64,000 nt of DNA, from the NCBI RefSeq assembly GCF_016741815.1, contig NZ_JAERRJ010000008.1, positions 310,001 to 374,000 of the forward strand, read 5' to 3'. Under the pieces are notes generated by a model, which was given only the letters and a program-made list of their open reading frames with translations, had not been told where the DNA came from and did no database searches. Below, in pieces: positions 61,127 to 64,000 of this stretch. A program made the translations under genes and the position numbers. This DNA is from Nocardia acididurans (GTDB lineage Bacteria; Actinomycetota; Actinomycetes; Mycobacteriales; Mycobacteriaceae). Position 1 is the stretch's first letter; the number at the start of each line of letters is the position of its first letter.

Positions 61127-61881
61127 CGCAGGGCCACCGCGGGTTCGGCGTTCAGCAGTTCGGTGATGCCCGCGACCTGCTGGTTCAGGTAGAAGTGGCC
61201 GCCGTCGAACATGGTCACCTGCAGCGGCGCGGTGGTGTGGTCCTGCCAGGCGTACAGGTCGCCCATGGTGACGTATTCGTCGTCGCTGCCGCCGAGGGCG
61301 TGCATCGGGGCCTGCAGCACAACGTCTTTCGGGCAGGTGTAGCGGTCGAAGGCGGCGTAGTCGGCCTTGAGCGCGGGCAGTGCCATGCGCATCAGGTCAC
61401 GGTTGCCGAGGATGTTCGCGCCGGTGCCCTCGAGTCCGGCCATATGGTCGAGCAGCGGTTCGTCCTCGGTGGGATGCGGCGGCATCTCGGCGCAGCGCCA
61501 GGGTGCGACGGCGCCGGAGACGGCCAGCAGGCGCACCGGGATTCCGGCCTTCTCGATCAGCCGGGTGAATTCGAAGGCCACGATGGACCCCATGCTGTGG
61601 CCGAAGATGGTGAGCGGGACGCCGTTGTTCAGCGGCGAGCGCGCGAATTCCTCGAAGGCGCCCGCGGCGACCTCGGCCAGCGTCTCCTTGGGGGTTTCGC
61701 GGGCCCGGTCCTGACGGCCGGGGTACTGGAAGACCGCGACGTCGAAGGTGGTGCTCAGGGCCTGGGAGAAGGGCCGATAGGTGGAGGCTCCGCCGCCCGC
61801 GTGGGGGCAGATGACCAAGGGGGCCGCGCCCGGGGTGGGTGGTCTGTGGAACTTGCGCATCCATCCGAGGGGGCTCGACAT
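61123..61881 (-). CDS. Type II thioesterase of the siderophore operon (NbtA-like)
   Basis: 252 residues. Alpha/beta hydrolase: VICPHAGGGASTYRPFSQAL, nucleophile in FGHSMGSIVAFEF, terminal DGGHFYLNQQ with the catalytic His. Editing thioesterase that frees stalled acyl groups from PKS and NRPS carriers. First gene of the minus-strand operon; AGGAG before the ATG; an IdeR box lies 24 bases upstream. Confidence 0.85.
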   Translation of the reverse strand: MSSPLGWMRKFHRPPTPGAAPLVICPHAGGGASTYRPFSQALSTTFDVAVFQYPGRQDRARETPKETLAEVAAGAFEEFARSPLNNGVPLTIFGHSMGSIVAFEFTRLIEKAGIPVRLLAVSGAVAPWRCAEMPPHPTEDEPLLDHMAGLEGTGANILGNRDLMRMALPALKADYAAFDRYTCPKDVVLQAPMHALGGSDDEYVTMGDLYAWQDHTTAPLQVTMFDGGHFYLNQQVAGITELLNAEPAVALR

Positions 61882-61904
61882 CGGGTTCTCCTGTTCGTCC
61901 TCCC

Positions 61905-61923
61905 CTAGGGAAGGCTAACCTAA
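61905..61923. promoter_or_regulatory. IdeR iron box before the siderophore operon
   Basis: CTAGGGAAGGCTAACCTAA matches the IdeR consensus TTAGGTTAGGCTAACCTAA at 16 of 19 positions. It sits 24 bases before the thioesterase start. A TATAAC-like -10 lies at about 61937-61942 on the minus strand, so iron-bound IdeR would block the operon. Confidence 0.8.
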
Positions 61924-62030
61924 TTACTGACTAAGGTTATAGCACGTGCCAAATGAGCGCTTGCGTCGCAAGCGAATCCAGCCCGCCTACCAGCGCGGAC
62001 TCCGGACGCGCACCGAAATCCACCGGCGAG

Positions 62031-62049
62031 ATTGGGTAGGCTAACCTTC
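62031..62049. promoter_or_regulatory. IdeR iron box before the siderophore-binding lipoprotein gene
   Basis: The 19 bases ATTGGGTAGGCTAACCTTC keep the full TAGGCTAACCT core and match about 14 of 19 consensus positions, 57 bases before the ATG at 62107. Confidence 0.7.
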
Positions 62050-62106
62050 TCGAATGGCCATTGCGGCCTGCCGCGCTCGCGGCGCGCGCCGAAAGGATTG
62101 GAAGAC

Positions 62107-63087
62107 ATGGGGTCCACGCAGACTTCGAGACGGTGGATCCGGCTCGGCATCCTCGCCGTCATCGCGACACTGACCGTCGGCGTCAGCGCGTGCGGATCGG
62201 CCGAGGACGAGAGCGGCGGTGCGGGCGCGACGGTCACCGTCCAGCACGCCCGCGGCGAAACCCAGATCACCGGCGCCCCGAAACGCATTGTCGCCCTGGG
62301 TAATCAGTGGCTGGACACGGTGCTGGCGCTGGATATCACGCCGGTCGGCTACCTCGACAACGTCGCCATCATCGGCGACGGCCGCGCCCCCTGGCAGCCC
62401 GACCGCCTCGGCGGCTCGAAGTCCATCTCCAGCACCGGCAATATCGTCGAACAGGTCATCGCGCTCGAACCCGACCTGGTCCTGGTCGACAACTTCATCG
62501 CCGACGAGAAGCGCTACGGCGACCTGTCCAAGGTGGTGCCGACCGTGGCGGGCCTGGGCGCGGAGATCACCAGCCCCTGGCAGGATCTGGTCACCACCCT
62601 CGGCAAAATCGTGCACGAGCAGGACAAGGCCACCCAGGTGGTGAACGGCCTCAATGCCAAGATCGACGGGCTCGCGGCCGCCAACCCCGGCCTGCGCGGC
62701 AAGACCTACGCCAGCACCTGGCTGGGCAGCGCCTCGCAGCTGATGGTGCTGGCCGATCCGAGGGACGGTTCCGGCAAGGTGTTCACCCAGCTGGGCCTGA
62801 CCATTCCGGCGAATATTCTCGCGCTCCCGGCCAATCAGGGCCGTGCGTCGCTGTCGACCGAGCGGCTCGAGGAGTTGCAGTCCGATCTGCTGCTGGCCGG
62901 CTACTCGGGCAACTTCGACGAGAAGTACCGCGCGCTGCCCGGCTACGCGAATCTCCCGGCGGTGCAGAAGGATGCCGTGGTGTTCCTCACGGTTCAGGAG
63001 ATCACCGTCGTCAATCAGCCGACCGTGCTGACGATCCCCTACATCCTCGACAAGATTTCGCCCGCGCTCGTCAATGCCGCGAAGTGA
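62107..63087 (+). CDS. Ferric-siderophore ABC transporter substrate-binding lipoprotein (FecB/FepB type)
   Basis: 326 residues starting MGSTQTSRRWIRLG at 62107 with GAAAGGA about 9 bases upstream. Signal peptide with VSAC lipobox. Mature protein of the cluster A-III binding fold: TGAPKRIVALGNQWLDTVLAL, EPDLVLVDNFIADEKRYGDLSK, ALPGYANLPAVQKDAVVFL. Captures iron-siderophore at the membrane. Its permease and ATPase are not in the window. Own IdeR box; probably co-transcribed with the SagB-type gene that follows after 16 bases. Confidence 0.87.
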   Translation: MGSTQTSRRWIRLGILAVIATLTVGVSACGSAEDESGGAGATVTVQHARGETQITGAPKRIVALGNQWLDTVLALDITPVGYLDNVAIIGDGRAPWQPDRLGGSKSISSTGNIVEQVIALEPDLVLVDNFIADEKRYGDLSKVVPTVAGLGAEITSPWQDLVTTLGKIVHEQDKATQVVNGLNAKIDGLAAANPGLRGKTYASTWLGSASQLMVLADPRDGSGKVFTQLGLTIPANILALPANQGRASLSTERLEELQSDLLLAGYSGNFDEKYRALPGYANLPAVQKDAVVFLTVQEITVVNQPTVLTIPYILDKISPALVNAAK

Positions 63088-63103
63088 CCACAGGGAAGCC
63101 GAG

Positions 63104-64000
63104 ATGTCCGTGAACACCACGTCCACCCGCGACCGGTATGCCCTGCGCGAGGGTGTCACCTGTCTGCTGACCGCCGACGGCGCGCTGCTGCTGGATCCGC
63201 CCAAACGCAAGGATCTGCCCGCGCTGTCGCCGAATCGGTTGCAGGCCATGCGAATTCTCAAGGCCGGTCCGCTGGAGGCCGAGCAGGCGGCCGATCCCGA
63301 CGTCGGGGCCCTGCTCGACGAGCTGACCGCCGAGGGCTGGCTGGCGACCACCGTGCGCGACGGCGACCGGGAGCTGTACACGATCCGGCCGTTCACCACT
63401 CCCCCGGCCCGCTCCGCCGACGGCGATCCGCGCCCCGACACACTCTCGAAATTCGCTCTGCTGCACCGGGACAGCGACGGATTCGTGCTCGAGCATCCGC
63501 TGTCCTGGTGTGATCTGCGGGTCCACGACGCGCGGGTGCTGGCGCTGCTGGGCGGACAGTCCCCCGCGGATAGCGGCTTGGACCCCGAGCTCGTCGCCCG
63601 GCTCGCCCAGGATCTGCGCTGGGGCGGATTCACCGTCGCCGCAACCGATTCCGAGGACGAGCGCTTCACCACCCGCAGCTGGAGCGCCCCGGACCTGTGG
63701 TTCCACCGGCGCAGTACGCTCGGCCCCCGCACCCTGACCTGGGAGCACTTCGGCCCGACCAAGTGGGCGAAACCGTCCTTCCCGCAACCGATCGCGCGCA
63801 AGCCCGCGTATCCGGGCGAAGCCGTCGCGCTCACCGCGCCGGACCTGGATTCGCTGCGCATCACCGATCCGAGCCTCACCGATGTGCTCGAGGACCGCTA
63901 CTCCTGCCGCGCGTTCGACGAGGCCGCGCCGATCACCGCCGATCAGCTCGGCGAGCTGCTCTACCGCGCCGCGCGCACCCGTGGCGTGCGTTCGGCGGGC
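63104..64000 (+). CDS. SagB/ThcOx-type FMN dehydrogenase, N-terminal part (cut by window edge)
   Basis: 299 residues, open to the end of the window. The first 200 residues resemble the extended N-terminal part of SagB/McbC thiazoline/oxazoline oxidases; then DPSLTDVLEDRYSCRAFDEAAPITADQLGELLYRAART starts the nitroreductase-like FMN domain of the SagB family. These enzymes oxidise azolines to aromatic azoles. Nocobactins differ from mycobactins by an oxazole instead of an oxazoline ring, so this is the likely candidate for that step. No peptide precursor or YcaO cyclase gene is visible. Confidence 0.8.
   Translation, partial: MSVNTTSTRDRYALREGVTCLLTADGALLLDPPKRKDLPALSPNRLQAMRILKAGPLEAEQAADPDVGALLDELTAEGWLATTVRDGDRELYTIRPFTTPPARSADGDPRPDTLSKFALLHRDSDGFVLEHPLSWCDLRVHDARVLALLGGQSPADSGLDPELVARLAQDLRWGGFTVAATDSEDERFTTRSWSAPDLWFHRRSTLGPRTLTWEHFGPTKWAKPSFPQPIARKPAYPGEAVALTAPDLDSLRITDPSLTDVLEDRYSCRAFDEAAPITADQLGELLYRAARTRGVRSAG

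Noticed and set aside
63104..64000. Complete RiPP (thiazole/oxazole peptide) cluster around the SagB-type gene
   Set aside because: No precursor peptide, YcaO cyclase or E1-like gene upstream; the neighbours are siderophore genes. Downstream is not visible.

Overview
The window is high-GC actinobacterial DNA that looks like Nocardia or a close mycolata relative. The main signs are FAS-II mycolate enzymes (MabA, InhA), a DosR/DevR-type response regulator, an Rpf-type muralytic enzyme, IdeR-type iron boxes and a mycobactin/nocobactin-type polyketide pair. The taxon is inferred from gene content, not from a marker gene.

Layout. 1-7 kb: a CPA2 cation/proton antiporter (cut by the window edge) with two tandem KhtT-like regulatory subunits, a divergent devR, and a convergent run of SulP transporter, GH65 hydrolase and universal stress protein. 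One DosR-like box lies in the gap between devR and the antiporter operon. 7-15 kb: an SRPBCC protein, a secreted protein and the methylmalonyl-CoA mutase operon mutA-mutB-meaB. 14.5-25 kb: a TVP38 membrane protein, then a sulfur-scavenging block: a taurine ABC transporter (permease, binding protein, ATPase), an Rpf gene with an elaborate upstream region, an IclR regulator, and a sulfonate-type ABC transporter coupled to a flavin monooxygenase. 25-28.6 kb: SPFH/NfeD pair, a DUF3097 protein and a conserved hypothetical. 28.8-40.8 kb: an accessory stretch of regulators (TetR x3, AraC), oxidoreductases, hydrolase, VOC protein, methyltransferase and a rifampin-monooxygenase-like gene preceded by an exact copy of the 19-bp rifamycin-associated element as I recall it. 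40.9-47 kb: hemH, inhA, mabA and the moxR/DUF58/VWA operon. 47-56.7 kb: a flavin monooxygenase/FMN reductase pair, a Clp_N-domain protein, small proteins, an RDD protein, an epimerase, a phosphotransferase and a CorA transporter. 56.8-64 kb: siderophore locus with PKS NbtC/MbtD-like, KS NbtB/MbtC-like and a type II thioesterase on the minus strand, divergent from a ferric-siderophore binding lipoprotein and a SagB/ThcOx-type dehydrogenase that runs off the end. Two IdeR boxes lie between them.

The order and relative orientation moxR-DUF58-VWA / mabA-inhA-hemH / hypothetical / NfeD-SPFH / TVP38 / mutA-mutB-meaB matches, as I recall it, the Rv1479-Rv1496 stretch of Mycobacterium tuberculosis. 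The sulfur block and the 28.8-40.8 kb block sit as insertions in that backbone.

No tRNA, rRNA, CRISPR array, insertion sequence or phage gene was seen. The most interesting leads are the SagB-type enzyme in a nocobactin-like locus (candidate oxazoline-to-oxazole oxidase), the rifamycin-associated element before the monooxygenase, the CRP-site/leader architecture before rpf, a Cys-Cys upstream ORF before the sulfonate operon, and the DosR-box control of a potassium/proton antiporter.
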